This document shows, one piece after another, positions 32,057 to 40,971 of a stretch of 47,406 nucleotides of DNA (position 1 is the first letter of the stretch; every line of letters starts with the position of its first letter). The position numbers and the translations under genes are program-made. The stretch is taken from positions 1-47,406 of the forward strand of contig JBJXHC010000117.1 of assembly GCA_046160825.1 (NCBI GenBank), given 5' to 3'. The DNA comes from JBJXHC01 sp046160825. Lineage in GTDB: Bacteria > Bacteroidota > Ignavibacteria > UBA10030 > UBA6906. The notes below the pieces were generated by a model. That model was not told the DNA's origin. It worked only from the letters and a program-made list of their open reading frames with translations, and ran no database searches.

Positions 32057-32869
32057 TCACTCAGGTTCACGCCGACTGATAATACTTACGTTGTCGCCCA
32101 GATGGAGGGCACCGTCTTGAGCGTGCAGCAGATTTTGGCCGAAATAAACCTTCCCGTCTCTCTTTCGATATGATGCAAGAGTGCGAAGAGGCTCATCGCC
32201 GCGCATTCCCGTTTCCTGGTCAACGGTGGTGATGGCACACCGGGCGCAGGGTTTTACAACATGGAGCCATACATCACCCACCATAATCTCATGCCACGAG
32301 TCTTCCGCGTACGCTTCGCAACCGCTCACAACAAGGTTCGGCCGGAAACGGCTCATCGGGAGCCGTACCGACATCCTGCTGTTCAGATCGTCCAATGACG
32401 CTTCGGAGATTAACAGCATCGGAAACGCATCTGCAAAACTCACAATCTCATCATGGAAGGCGAACCCACGATCAACGGCGCGGTGTGCATATTCCGGCAT
32501 GAACACCAGTTGGCACTCACTTCCCAGAAATTGCGAGAACCACGTATCCGCACTTTCACCCATCGGCACTGCCTCGACCAGATCATGCCATACCACGACC
32601 GGCTTCGCATGGGCCTGTTGAACGGAAAACGGAATATGCAGATTCTTCATTGCCGGAGCACGAACATTCAGTGAATTCTCCGAGACGCTCACATCGATCA
32701 GCGCCATGCGGGGGAATTCCCTCTGCGTCATGAACCTGCCGGTGGCATCAACCAGCATCCATCGTCTGTCGTGTCGCAGTCCGCGATCAGTGATCTCCGC
32801 GGAACGCATCGCAATTCCACGTGCTGACTTGATCGGATAGACGTTCAGTTCGCTAAGAGTAATGGACAC
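32057..32869 (-). CDS. MOSC domain protein (YcbX/mARC-like)
   Basis: 270 residues. N-terminal MOSC_N beta-barrel (LNVYPIKSARGIAM, GLRHDRRWMLVD, TQREFPRMALI) and a C-terminal MOSC domain with FRPNLVVSG and VKPCARCAITTVDQETG, where C208 is the likely molybdenum ligand. YcbX/mARC relatives reduce N-hydroxylated compounds with the molybdenum cofactor. It has no fused ferredoxin domain, so it would need an external electron donor. Start is GTG at 32869 with a promoter about 30-58 bases upstream. Confidence 0.9.
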   Translation of the reverse strand: MSITLSELNVYPIKSARGIAMRSAEITDRGLRHDRRWMLVDATGRFMTQREFPRMALIDVSVSENSLNVRAPAMKNLHIPFSVQQAHAKPVVVWHDLVEAVPMGESADTWFSQFLGSECQLVFMPEYAHRAVDRGFAFHDEIVSFADAFPMLLISEASLDDLNSRMSVRLPMSRFRPNLVVSGCEAYAEDSWHEIMVGDVWLHVVKPCARCAITTVDQETGMRGDEPLRTLASYRKRDGKVYFGQNLLHAQDGALHLGDNVSIISRREPE

Positions 32870-32898
32870 AGTCTGGTTCGCGGTTTTTATGGCCCGTC

Positions 32899-32927
32899 AA
32901 GCTACCAACTCAAGCCATTAAAGTCAA
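32899..32927 (-). promoter_or_regulatory. Sigma70-like promoter for the MOSC gene
   Basis: Minus-strand TTGACT (32927-32922) and TAGCTT (32904-32899), 17 bases apart, giving a leader of about 23 bases. Confidence 0.65.
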
Positions 32928-32951
32928 TCAACTTACACCCTCGTATACAAC

Positions 32952-32985
32952 AAAAGCCCTAACCGAAAATATTCCCGGTCAGGGC
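32952..32985 (-). terminator. Terminator after the T9SS cargo gene
   Basis: GCCCTAACCG (32956-32965) pairs with CGGTCAGGGC (32976-32985) with one A-C mismatch and a 10-base loop. It is followed by TTTTGTTG on the minus strand and lies 25 bases after the stop at 33011. Confidence 0.75.
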
Positions 32986-33010
32986 AGAATTGGCAAAAAA
33001 ACAGCCTACC

Positions 33011-35467
33011 CTATCGCAGCAACAGCATTTTCCGCGTGAATGAATTGCCACCCGACTCGAAGCGACAAAAATACGTCCCACTCGCAACCCCGCCGCCTTT
33101 ATTGTTTTCCCCATTCCATCGAACAGTATGCCGTCCCGCGGTTTTTACTTCATTCACCAGTGTCTGTATTTCCTGTCCGAGTGTATTGAAAATCGAAATG
33201 CGGATCCATGACTCTCGTGGCATTTCAAACTCAATAGTCGTCATGGGATTAAATGGATTGGGATAATTCGGATACAACACAAATCCAATAGGGGTGGTCT
33301 GCGATTCATCTGCCGAAGCAGGAAGACTGAGCATCACGTCATCGATAAACCAATCGTCCTGGTAAACAAACACCATGGGCGTCCCCTTACTCTTGAATCG
33401 CACCTGAAAGCCGTTAAAGAAGTATGTTGCACCACCATTCGGTGCAGCGGCAATCGAAATAATCTCCTGTTGGAATGGTTGCACGGGACCGCCGGGATAT
33501 CCAGCAACTTCAATCCAGTCACCGGCAGAATTCTTGAAATAGACCAGCAGACTATCCTCCGGTTCAGGTGCTTCTCCGGAACCCTGAGGTTGATAATGGT
33601 AGGAAAAAACAATTCCACTATTCTCAAAACCGATCATGTTCACGGGTCGCATTTCCACCATGTCTCCTCCTCCCGCACGGCTATCCAGATTGAGCGCTCT
33701 TGGTGGACTGGGTGGATTCACAGACCTGATGTCAGTATTTGCTTGATAGTTGATCCACAAATAACTGACCAGCTGGCTGCTGAACCGATCCTGCACTGGA
33801 ACGTAGAGTGGGGGAAGAACAGTCGCCGTGGAAACACTCGTGTGCGGAGGCGCTTCGCTATCAAATGCCTGAAGATACCACCGATATTCCCCGACAACGG
33901 ATGGAACGTAGGTCACCGAATCGAATCGCCCGGTATCCGCAGCTGTACGGGCAAATGTCGCAGCCAGGATGTTGTTGTCGTACAAGCGGATTCCCGCGAA
34001 ATCACCCATCGGCGAACCGTCAATGTTACGGGAAGGGTTTTTCCACACAAGTACAATCTGCGAACCGGTTCCACTCACATGAAAGCTTGTGGGAGGATTG
34101 GGTTGGCGCGCTCCACCCGCCATCCTCGACACACTTACAGTCTGACTGATGCTGTCGTTCGCAACTAATCGTGTACTCAGGAGATACACATACTCCTGAC
34201 CATCAACCAGTCCCGAGTCTACAAATTGCTCGGCTCCTCCGGGCACGTTCGCAATGATGTTCCCATCGCGTTTTATCTGTATGGAAAATTCACCCGGCGT
34301 CAGCGCTGTCCCCCCGACCAACGAGTTCGGGTCGTCCCATGTCAGTAGCATGGATGTCGCCATGGAGTGATCACTGTAGGCCCGCACTTGACCTGGAGGA
34401 CGCGGATCAGCTCCATCGGGAGGTTCGAACATCACGACATACAGTCCTGATTGAATATCTGAGGCAAGGATTTTTCCGGATGCAAAAAAAGGAAACGCAC
34501 CCCATGCTCCATCGAATCCGCCACCGGAGCCTTGATACGTGTCGTAGTATCCCGCCTGAACAATGTTTGATGGATCCGAGAGATCCACAATGCGTAACCC
34601 CTCGGCATAATAGGAGATGTACGCGTAGTTTCCCTTGATGTGCGTGTTATGCGCAAGGAACGGTGACGCGAAATATTCATCCGTCATCCAGACAGAATCA
34701 GGATTGCTGATGTCCCAATACTTGACGGATTTCCCATTGGTCTCTTCCGTTGTCATGAGATAGTCGCCATCCTCGGAGAGCCACGCATTGTGAACATAGC
34801 CCGAGTTCGGGATCTGAAATCTCCCGATCAGTGAAGGTACAGACGGAACGGTCATATCGAATATGCCGATCGAACCGCTCCCTCCTTCGGAAACAAACGC
34901 AACGCGATCGACACCGTAGATATCATGAGAGGATATTCCAAACGACGCCACCTGGACGGGCGCGAGCGGGTTGGCAAGACTGATAACGCGGTTGGGGAAC
35001 TGCGCTTCGCCTTCGGCATAGAGCAAAGCGTTGGCTGTATCGATGCTGATGTTGTGGGCTGTTGAAAGTCCGATCCACGTGCCAACAAGACTTGCTGACG
35101 CAGGGAGATTTGAAAGATCAATGATCTGGAGTCCGCCATTGGACTCTGTTACAACGTACGCATAGTGCCGATAGGTTTTTATGTCCTTCCACGTGGACAT
35201 GGGGCTTGGTATGAATGCAATCTGATGAATCGGCGTCGTTGTAATGTCGATGATACTTGTGCCGTTCCGAACACCGAGAAGTGCGTACTCCCGTCCATCG
35301 GGTGCGGTATAACCCCAACAATCGTTGTAACCAACGGAGGGGTAGGGATTCAGATGCGCCCAAAGGAAAGTGTTTTCACTCACCTGTGAGCGCACATCAA
35401 GAGCAACAAAGCAAACCATGAGAAACATCATGATTGATTGTTGCCAACGAATCGAGGAATATTGCAT
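33011..35467 (-). CDS. Secreted choice-of-anchor B / LVIVD-repeat protein with fibronectin III and T9SS sorting domain
   Basis: 818 residues. Signal peptide about 1-27. Residues 35-370 form LVIVD-like beta-propeller repeats of the choice-of-anchor B type (GYNDCWGYTAPDGREYALLG, GTSIIDITT, GLQIIDLSN, GLRIVDLSD). Two fibronectin-III-like segments follow (about 355-560), then a beta-sandwich (about 590-730), and a C-terminal type IX secretion sorting domain (about 735-818: YPNYPNPFNPMTTIEF to the end KMLLLR). The protein should cross the outer membrane by T9SS and be cleaved or anchored. Its surface role is unknown. It lies 25 bases after the GAF gene. Confidence 0.9.
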   Translation of the reverse strand: MQYSSIRWQQSIMMFLMVCFVALDVRSQVSENTFLWAHLNPYPSVGYNDCWGYTAPDGREYALLGVRNGTSIIDITTTPIHQIAFIPSPMSTWKDIKTYRHYAYVVTESNGGLQIIDLSNLPASASLVGTWIGLSTAHNISIDTANALLYAEGEAQFPNRVISLANPLAPVQVASFGISSHDIYGVDRVAFVSEGGSGSIGIFDMTVPSVPSLIGRFQIPNSGYVHNAWLSEDGDYLMTTEETNGKSVKYWDISNPDSVWMTDEYFASPFLAHNTHIKGNYAYISYYAEGLRIVDLSDPSNIVQAGYYDTYQGSGGGFDGAWGAFPFFASGKILASDIQSGLYVVMFEPPDGADPRPPGQVRAYSDHSMATSMLLTWDDPNSLVGGTALTPGEFSIQIKRDGNIIANVPGGAEQFVDSGLVDGQEYVYLLSTRLVANDSISQTVSVSRMAGGARQPNPPTSFHVSGTGSQIVLVWKNPSRNIDGSPMGDFAGIRLYDNNILAATFARTAADTGRFDSVTYVPSVVGEYRWYLQAFDSEAPPHTSVSTATVLPPLYVPVQDRFSSQLVSYLWINYQANTDIRSVNPPSPPRALNLDSRAGGGDMVEMRPVNMIGFENSGIVFSYHYQPQGSGEAPEPEDSLLVYFKNSAGDWIEVAGYPGGPVQPFQQEIISIAAAPNGGATYFFNGFQVRFKSKGTPMVFVYQDDWFIDDVMLSLPASADESQTTPIGFVLYPNYPNPFNPMTTIEFEMPRESWIRISIFNTLGQEIQTLVNEVKTAGRHTVRWNGENNKGGGVASGTYFCRFESGGNSFTRKMLLLR

Positions 35468-35492
35468 TTTTACCTGAGGTCGGAGTATAAAT

Positions 35493-37922
35493 TTATGACT
35501 TTGGGGATCCGAGCGCAGTGTCTGTCAGCGCCTTCACCGCATTATGGATTTCGTCGGGAATGCCGTGCATGTCAACGCCAGCAGCGGCGATCTTTACTGA
35601 GACTCGGAGTGCCTTCAATCCCTGGATACCCTGCAGGTCTTCGAGTTCCATCTCCTCAATATCGCCGCCGATGTACCCTTTTGCCTGAAGATAGTCGAGA
35701 TATTTCCGGTATTCAAGTGCTTCCCTCGTTTGAGAATACACGATGGCGATCTTACCGGGTTGTGTCAACCGCTCCGTGCGGCCGCGGACCGTTGCCTTGT
35801 CTATCCTCTTCTTCATGATCTCATAACGGATGTTGTACGAACCGTCGACATCGAACTTCTTCTCATCCAACCTGAAACGAATGGAAAGCGGTGTATCCTG
35901 CACAAGGATGAGATGTGCCGTCTCAAGCGGCATGGGGAGTGTGCCGTACAACGCATGCGACGTACGTGCAACTCCACACATTACCATCAACTGCCAGAGA
36001 CGAAGATTCTTGAGATAGAGAGCGTCGAATTTCCCATCCTCAGCAAGTGAACCACCGGCGTACATCCCATGCTCAACCCCATCGGTCTTGTATTTCTCGA
36101 AGTAGTGCGGAAACATCGACTGCGCCGCCTGCTGCTCTTCGTCGATATATGAGGAGATCGCTTCATTTAACATCGTCACACTCGATTCAAAATCCTTCCG
36201 CATCCGGTAGAGGATGCCATGCTGGGGGTCGATTGCCGACGTGTACGCATTGATTTTATTCTTCACCTTCGGATGAAAATCCTGCAATGTTGCAAACAGC
36301 GATTCCACTTCCGAGCGCAGGAAGTAGATGATGCCGGTCTCATCGCCCGAACCAAGTCCCTCTTGAATATTGTTGATGTGCTTCTGAATACGATGACAGA
36401 GTTCATCCAGATACGGAAGCGGACGGACAGTGGAGGCAAGAGAAGCGATGTCCAGCGCCATTTGCAGTTGGTCTATCAGATCCGTCTGGATCGCCTTGTT
36501 CCGCCGACTTGATGATTCCCGTATGTCGGAGAGACCATAGAGTGGATAGACATCATGAAACACGATCTCCTCCATCTCGGCCGTCTGCCCGTTGGCTGCA
36601 TTCTGTAACAGCGTAATCGCCGCGTTGCGGAACCGCCACTCCACGGACGGGTGAATTGCTGTGCATTTCTCCTTGATAACCGCCTGAACACGGTTATTCA
36701 TCTCCTCCATGCTGCGACGGATCGCCGTGGAGAACAGAGGCAATACTTCCTTCAGCTTCAGCGCGTTGACGCCGTTGATGTCTCCCGGGTTCTTCGATCC
36801 AAGTTCAAGTATTCCCAGCACCTGTCCCTGATACAGCAACGGGGCTATCAGTAAATTGCGAACACCCTGCTCTAAAATCCCTTCGTACATTGCATTGCGG
36901 TCATTCTTCACGGCAAGATCATCAATGATGGTCACCTCGCCACGCGCCAGCATCTGTCGAAACGCGGATTCTTCTTCCCCGGTACATTCGGTTCGACATG
37001 CATCGTCCAGGACGAAGCTATGGACAACCTCCTGACCGTAGTCGAACATCGTGTGGTGCTCAGACGGAAGCGAGGCGAGTCCAAGCTGAAGATCGGGTCG
37101 GCGGAACAGCGTACGGAGTTTTTCCTGTACACTATTGAACCCGGCTGTCGAGATAAGGATATCGCGTTCGATCAGATCATACTTGAGTTGCGAAACGACT
37201 TCCTGATCGCTGACGTCGATAGCATTGAATACCGTGAAGCCATGAAACTCGAAATGGTGTGGCGGGAGGAGTCGAAACCACTCGTCAAGATCGAACGGGT
37301 TCTGGTACAATCGCTTTTTATCAGCCTCGCTCAGTTCAGGAAGTCCGCCGACATTGATCACGTCAGCAAAACGCGGATCGAATCTCCATTTGTAGTGGCG
37401 GTCAAGTCCGGTCTTCGGATCGCTGACAGTCCCGATGATGGCATTTTCGAGATTGACCTCGATGCCATAGAAGCGACGGAGAATGACGAGATAAGCGCTC
37501 ACCGCACTACCTGTGCGCAATGTCTGCTCGTCAAAGTTCATCCGGCTCAACAGCTTTCCGTCATAGAAGAACTTGGTTCGTTCGAATGCCGGAGTTGCAT
37601 AGAATTGTTGGAAACTAAAGGGAAGGATGGCCGCGGAGATATCGGTATCCCACGATGCGGGTGCAAAGACAGGACTCATCAGCGCATCGACGACCGAGCG
37701 GTGCTTTTCGATGAGCGACAGATCTGTGATAGGTTTCGACAGTTCCGGAACCTTGTCCAGCGCTTTGCGAATCTCGTTGGCGAAAGCCGTGAACATACAC
37801 TCCTCACCCTCGGAAGCAAAGTCCCAAAACTCAATTAACTTCTTTAGCGTGAGAGTAGTCTTGAACGGAAAACTCTCCGTGGTATTCCGGGTATCGATCT
37901 CAGTGGTTTTCTCTGTAGGCAT
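35493..37922 (-). CDS. Large GAF-domain protein of unknown function
   Basis: 809 residues, no signal peptide or membrane segment. A GAF domain lies at about residues 300-415 (EVTIIDDLAVKND, NLLIAPLLYQGQVLGILELGSKN). Both flanking regions are largely helical. The segment after it (EWRFRNAAITLLQNAANGQ, HDVYPLYGLSDIRESSSRRN) resembles large GAF proteins of Bacteroidota whose function is unknown. No kinase, cyclase, phosphodiesterase or DNA-binding output domain is visible. It is first in a two-gene unit with the T9SS cargo gene, behind a near-consensus promoter. Confidence 0.8.
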   Translation of the reverse strand: MPTEKTTEIDTRNTTESFPFKTTLTLKKLIEFWDFASEGEECMFTAFANEIRKALDKVPELSKPITDLSLIEKHRSVVDALMSPVFAPASWDTDISAAILPFSFQQFYATPAFERTKFFYDGKLLSRMNFDEQTLRTGSAVSAYLVILRRFYGIEVNLENAIIGTVSDPKTGLDRHYKWRFDPRFADVINVGGLPELSEADKKRLYQNPFDLDEWFRLLPPHHFEFHGFTVFNAIDVSDQEVVSQLKYDLIERDILISTAGFNSVQEKLRTLFRRPDLQLGLASLPSEHHTMFDYGQEVVHSFVLDDACRTECTGEEESAFRQMLARGEVTIIDDLAVKNDRNAMYEGILEQGVRNLLIAPLLYQGQVLGILELGSKNPGDINGVNALKLKEVLPLFSTAIRRSMEEMNNRVQAVIKEKCTAIHPSVEWRFRNAAITLLQNAANGQTAEMEEIVFHDVYPLYGLSDIRESSSRRNKAIQTDLIDQLQMALDIASLASTVRPLPYLDELCHRIQKHINNIQEGLGSGDETGIIYFLRSEVESLFATLQDFHPKVKNKINAYTSAIDPQHGILYRMRKDFESSVTMLNEAISSYIDEEQQAAQSMFPHYFEKYKTDGVEHGMYAGGSLAEDGKFDALYLKNLRLWQLMVMCGVARTSHALYGTLPMPLETAHLILVQDTPLSIRFRLDEKKFDVDGSYNIRYEIMKKRIDKATVRGRTERLTQPGKIAIVYSQTREALEYRKYLDYLQAKGYIGGDIEEMELEDLQGIQGLKALRVSVKIAAAGVDMHGIPDEIHNAVKALTDTALGSPKS

Positions 37923-37969
37923 CTTGCTGGCTCAGTTCTTCTATTGGTTGGAGTGGATTCTCCCCTGTT

Positions 37970-37998
37970 AATATATTCACTTCCTATCGGAGTGTCAA
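37970..37998 (-). promoter_or_regulatory. Near-consensus sigma70-like promoter for the GAF gene
   Basis: Minus-strand TTGACA (37998-37993) and TATATT (37975-37970), 17 bases apart, about 48 bases before the ATG at 37922. Confidence 0.82.
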
Positions 37999-38025
37999 AA
38001 GGGGCATATCTTTCTACGAAAAGAA

Positions 38026-38192
38026 GGACTGTTTTGTTGGAGATTTTAACAGAAAAGGAGGGAAAATCGTTCAGGGGAGTAAAGGGTATCTCACAATCTC
38101 CCCTTCCTTTGTTTAAACGCTACTTCCCTCCCTTCGTAAGGGAGGGGAAAAGTTCAATCCGAGGAGGGAGAGTTCGTACTAAAAAAAACTTC
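38026..38192. other. Intergenic stretch rich in short palindromes and dispersed-repeat-like sequence
   Basis: Between the GAF-gene promoter and the ATL gene end. Besides the hairpin and repeat-like element listed separately, it has several purine- or pyrimidine-rich blocks (GGAGGG, CCCTTCC). It contains no gene I can support. On the plus strand an open frame (37944-38270) crosses all of these elements and is not credible. Confidence 0.4.
38124..38148. repeat. Palindromic hairpin of the CCCTCCCTT/AAGGGAGGG type
   Basis: CCCTCCCTT (38126-38134) and AAGGGAGGG (38138-38146) form a 9-bp perfect stem with a 3-base loop. A second copy of the GAGGGAG core occurs at 38163-38171. Such palindromes are often present in many copies per genome, but the copy number cannot be seen from this window. 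Confidence 0.5.
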
Positions 38193-38220
38193 TTAGTGCC
38201 TTTGCGTCTTCGTGGCAAAT
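38193..38220. repeat. Dispersed-repeat-like element (gtgcctttgcgtcttcgtgg type)
   Basis: The sequence TGCCTTTGCGTCTTCGTGGC, preceded by TTCTTAG, resembles an element I recall in intergenic regions of unrelated bacteria, often translated by chance as ATKTQRH-like tails. Here it supplies the last codons and the stop of the ATL gene (FATKTQRH). This is recalled pattern knowledge and was not checked by a search. Confidence 0.45.
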
Positions 38221-38552
38221 GTTTTGGGTGGCCACCCAAACCGCCTCAGGTCAATCTTCCCATCCTCTGATACGATTCCTTCTTTGAGCAACGCCTGCAA
38301 CTGTCGCCGACCCGAAGCTCCGGGCAACGAGACTCTCCCCTGTGCGTTGATTACACGGTGCCACGGGATTTCCATACCGGGAACAAGTCGATGAAGCGCA
38401 TAGCCAACAAGTCGCGCTTGACCCGGATTGCCGCTGAGCTTCGCAATCGCTCCGTATGTTGACACTTTGCCCTTGGGTATACGGCGTACGGTTTGCCAGA
38501 TTTTGTGGTAGCGGGAACTGGAGACCTTAATCGTTCCAAGCTCCAGCTTCAT
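38193..38552 (-). CDS. Alkyltransferase-like (ATL) DNA repair protein
   Basis: 119 residues forming the MGMT DNA-binding domain: IWQTVRRIPKGKVSTYGAIAKLSG, ARLVGYALHR with the arginine finger, and GRVSLPGASGRRQL. The active-site PCHRV of O6-methylguanine-DNA methyltransferase reads PWHRV, which is the mark of ATL proteins. These bind O6-alkylguanine and pass it to nucleotide excision repair without repairing it. The last eight residues after FGWPPK come from a dispersed-repeat-like sequence. It starts 9 bases after the DUF5677-like gene. Confidence 0.92.
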   Translation of the reverse strand: MKLELGTIKVSSSRYHKIWQTVRRIPKGKVSTYGAIAKLSGNPGQARLVGYALHRLVPGMEIPWHRVINAQGRVSLPGASGRRQLQALLKEGIVSEDGKIDLRRFGWPPKTFATKTQRH

Positions 38553-38561
38553 AAAGGGATC

Positions 38562-39374
38562 TCACGGTTGGCTGACTGATGATTGCACGGGCGGGTTTCC
38601 AAAATAACCTTTGTTCGCGCTTTGAGTGAGTCCAACCATGTTTGAATAGAGGGCTTGCCGCTTTGCTTGGGTAGATAGGGCAAACGAACCAATTTCTTCA
38701 TCCGCATAACCCATAGTGAGTTCAACAAATAAGAGAGTATAGGCGATGAACTGTCCAAGCGATTCGTCGATGCGAACAATGGCTTCACGATCTGAATCGT
38801 CGACCTTGAGATAAAGTTTCTTGACCATTGGTGTGGGATGGGAGAACAAGGAACTATAGCAATATATGTGGTAGAATTTTGGTCGAAGTTTCCCCATTCG
38901 TTTAGCGAAGGTTGGAGCGCTTTTGAATTCAGTCCTACCATCAGCCTTGATTTCAGTTAGAAAGGGATACTGCTTCGCAATGTCGTCTAACGGATCCCTC
39001 ATTTTTTGAGCAATTGCGGCCGAGGAGGCCTTCTCAATAATTTGCACTTCCTTCTCCCAACGCCTATATGGATCAGCTTCGAGCCGGTACACGCGTTCAA
39101 GGCGTTCGCTTCTTTCCGTCGGCTCCTTAATCCAAATAAGATTAAAGAACAGTTCTTGTATTGACCGAAGGACAGATACTGTCTCACCTTTGAAGTTGTT
39201 CTGCAACAGTGTGGCGGCAGCATGACAATGTGAAGAACACATCGCTAGCGCTTGCAACGTGAATATTTCTAACGCTTGAGGGCGTTCATCAAACTGAATT
39301 CCGGCAAATGTCCCTCCAAACTCTTGGGAAAAGGAGGCAGCATTCATGAGGTGTTGCGAATATTCTCGTACCAT
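38562..39374 (-). CDS. DUF5677-like helical protein
   Basis: 270 residues, no signal peptide. The layout fits the DUF5677 family: a helical bundle with RSIQELFFNLIWI (about residues 64-76), the YHIYCYSSLFSHPTPM segment with Tyr and His residues (about 168-183), and a hydrophobic helix AYTLLFVELTMGY near 212-224. The family is of unknown function and is frequent in accessory and defence-associated regions. The assignment is by eye. The last 30 or so residues (TQSANKGYFGNPPVQ) look unstructured. It lies between fumarase and the ATL gene, in the same direction. Confidence 0.7.
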   Translation of the reverse strand: MVREYSQHLMNAASFSQEFGGTFAGIQFDERPQALEIFTLQALAMCSSHCHAAATLLQNNFKGETVSVLRSIQELFFNLIWIKEPTERSERLERVYRLEADPYRRWEKEVQIIEKASSAAIAQKMRDPLDDIAKQYPFLTEIKADGRTEFKSAPTFAKRMGKLRPKFYHIYCYSSLFSHPTPMVKKLYLKVDDSDREAIVRIDESLGQFIAYTLLFVELTMGYADEEIGSFALSTQAKRQALYSNMVGLTQSANKGYFGNPPVQSSVSQP

Positions 39375-39432
39375 TTGTAACCACCTAACTGCAAATAATG
39401 ATAAGGCTCTTCGGCACTGTCTATGCCAAAAA

Positions 39433-40953
39433 CTACCCCTTCACCTCAGCAAACTTTGCCAACTCCGCAGCAGAGGATTTCTCAACTTCAGCATGCAGAC
39501 TGTTGCCGTGCGCGTCCATGGTAACGATGGCGGCGAAGTCCTTGACGCGAATATGCCACATCGCTTCCGGGACGCCGAGCTCAAGGAAGTCCACGCCTTC
39601 CACGGCGGTAATGCAGCGGGCATAGTATTGTGCCGCGCCACCAATGGCGTTGAGATACACGGCGCCGTTTTCCTTCAACGCTGCAAGTGTCTTCGCACCC
39701 ATGCCACCTTTGCCGATCACTGCTCGCAAGCCGAACTTTTTGATAATGTCGGCCTGGTACGGCTCTTCACGGAAGCTCGTGGTTGGTCCAGCCGCAGTGA
39801 TCTTCCATCCTGTTCCCTCTTTCAGGGCAACAGGTCCGCAGTGATAGAGCGCCGCGCCTTGCAGATCAACAGGCGAGTCGTGCGAAAGCAAATAATGGTG
39901 CAACGCATCCCGGCCTGTATGCAACATGCCATTGAGCAGGACAACGTCTCCGACTTTGAGACTGCGAATTTGTTCAAGCGAAATCGGAGTATTCAACACC
40001 ACTTCCCTGCCGGTTACAGGAAGTCCTTCTTCCTTTGCCATTCGCACCGACGGCGTATCGTCTCTGTAGAGCCACTTCTTAATCGAACCATTGCTTGCGT
40101 CCAGAACGACACCGAGACGGCGGAATGCCCAGCAATCATAGGCGACCGAGACAAAGAAACTTGCCGGCAGGCGGTTCTGCGCGGCAATCTTGCAGCCGAT
40201 GAGCGTTGCCTGTCCGCCGAAGCCCATTGCACCGATGCCGAGCTTGTTTGCATCACGCATGATTGTCTCTTCGAGGCGCGCAAGATCAGGATTCGGGTTG
40301 ATATCATCCAACGTGCGGAACAATTGCTCCTTCGCATGCGAGTAACCGGAAGTCCTGTCGCCGCCAATGGACACGCCAATTGCGCCGACACTGCATCCCT
40401 GTCCCTGCGCCTGAAATACCGCGTGCATGATACACTTGCGCACTCCCTCGATGTTCCGATCGGCGCGGCCCAGGTTTTCCAATGTCACCGGAAGAGAATA
40501 CTGGATGTTCTTGTTCTCGCAACCACCGCCTTTCAGGATAAGTTTGATTTCGATATCGTCACGTTCCCATTGATCGAAGTGCATAATTGGTGTGCCCGGA
40601 CCGAGATTATCGCCGCTGTTTTTTCCCGTCAACGAATCCACGGAGTTGGGACGGAGCTTGCCGGTTTTCGTTGCTTCCACAATCGCTTCAAGGATTGCCG
40701 CTTTGATCGCAATCTGACTGACCCCGACCGGAGTGTGAATCTCGAATGTCGGCATTCCTGTATCCTGGCAAATCGGCGCAACGTCATCGCATGCCATGTC
40801 CACATTGGTCGCAATCATCTGCAAGGCGAGGGCCGATTGCGTGCCCGGAGTCTCAATCTCTTTTGATTTGGCGAGTGCCCGGCGCACATCCGGAGGCAAG
40901 TTTGTTGCCGTCACGGTGATGAGGGAGAGAATGCTGTTCTTGAGGTCATTCAT
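39433..40953 (-). CDS. fumA: Fumarate hydratase, class I (iron-sulfur)
   Basis: 506 residues, single-chain class I fumarase that interconverts fumarate and malate with a [4Fe-4S] cluster. The alpha-domain motifs ICQDTGMPTFEI and KGGGCENKN, the GCSVGAIGVSIGGDRTSGY segment and the beta-domain YHCGPVALKEG (cysteine near residue 370) supply cluster ligands. GPTTSFREEPYQADIIKKFG and KGGMGAKTLAALKENGAVY are typical of the C-terminal domain. Such enzymes are oxygen-sensitive. It follows queC by 18 bases and may be co-transcribed. Confidence 0.95.
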   Translation of the reverse strand: MNDLKNSILSLITVTATNLPPDVRRALAKSKEIETPGTQSALALQMIATNVDMACDDVAPICQDTGMPTFEIHTPVGVSQIAIKAAILEAIVEATKTGKLRPNSVDSLTGKNSGDNLGPGTPIMHFDQWERDDIEIKLILKGGGCENKNIQYSLPVTLENLGRADRNIEGVRKCIMHAVFQAQGQGCSVGAIGVSIGGDRTSGYSHAKEQLFRTLDDINPNPDLARLEETIMRDANKLGIGAMGFGGQATLIGCKIAAQNRLPASFFVSVAYDCWAFRRLGVVLDASNGSIKKWLYRDDTPSVRMAKEEGLPVTGREVVLNTPISLEQIRSLKVGDVVLLNGMLHTGRDALHHYLLSHDSPVDLQGAALYHCGPVALKEGTGWKITAAGPTTSFREEPYQADIIKKFGLRAVIGKGGMGAKTLAALKENGAVYLNAIGGAAQYYARCITAVEGVDFLELGVPEAMWHIRVKDFAAIVTMDAHGNSLHAEVEKSSAAELAKFAEVKG

Positions 40954-40971
40954 CGTTCACTTCTTTCCTGG

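Noticed and set aside
37944..38270. 108-residue plus-strand open frame in the repeat-rich gap
   Set aside because: It runs across a promoter, a palindrome and a repeat-like element and into the ATL gene, so it looks like chance coding.
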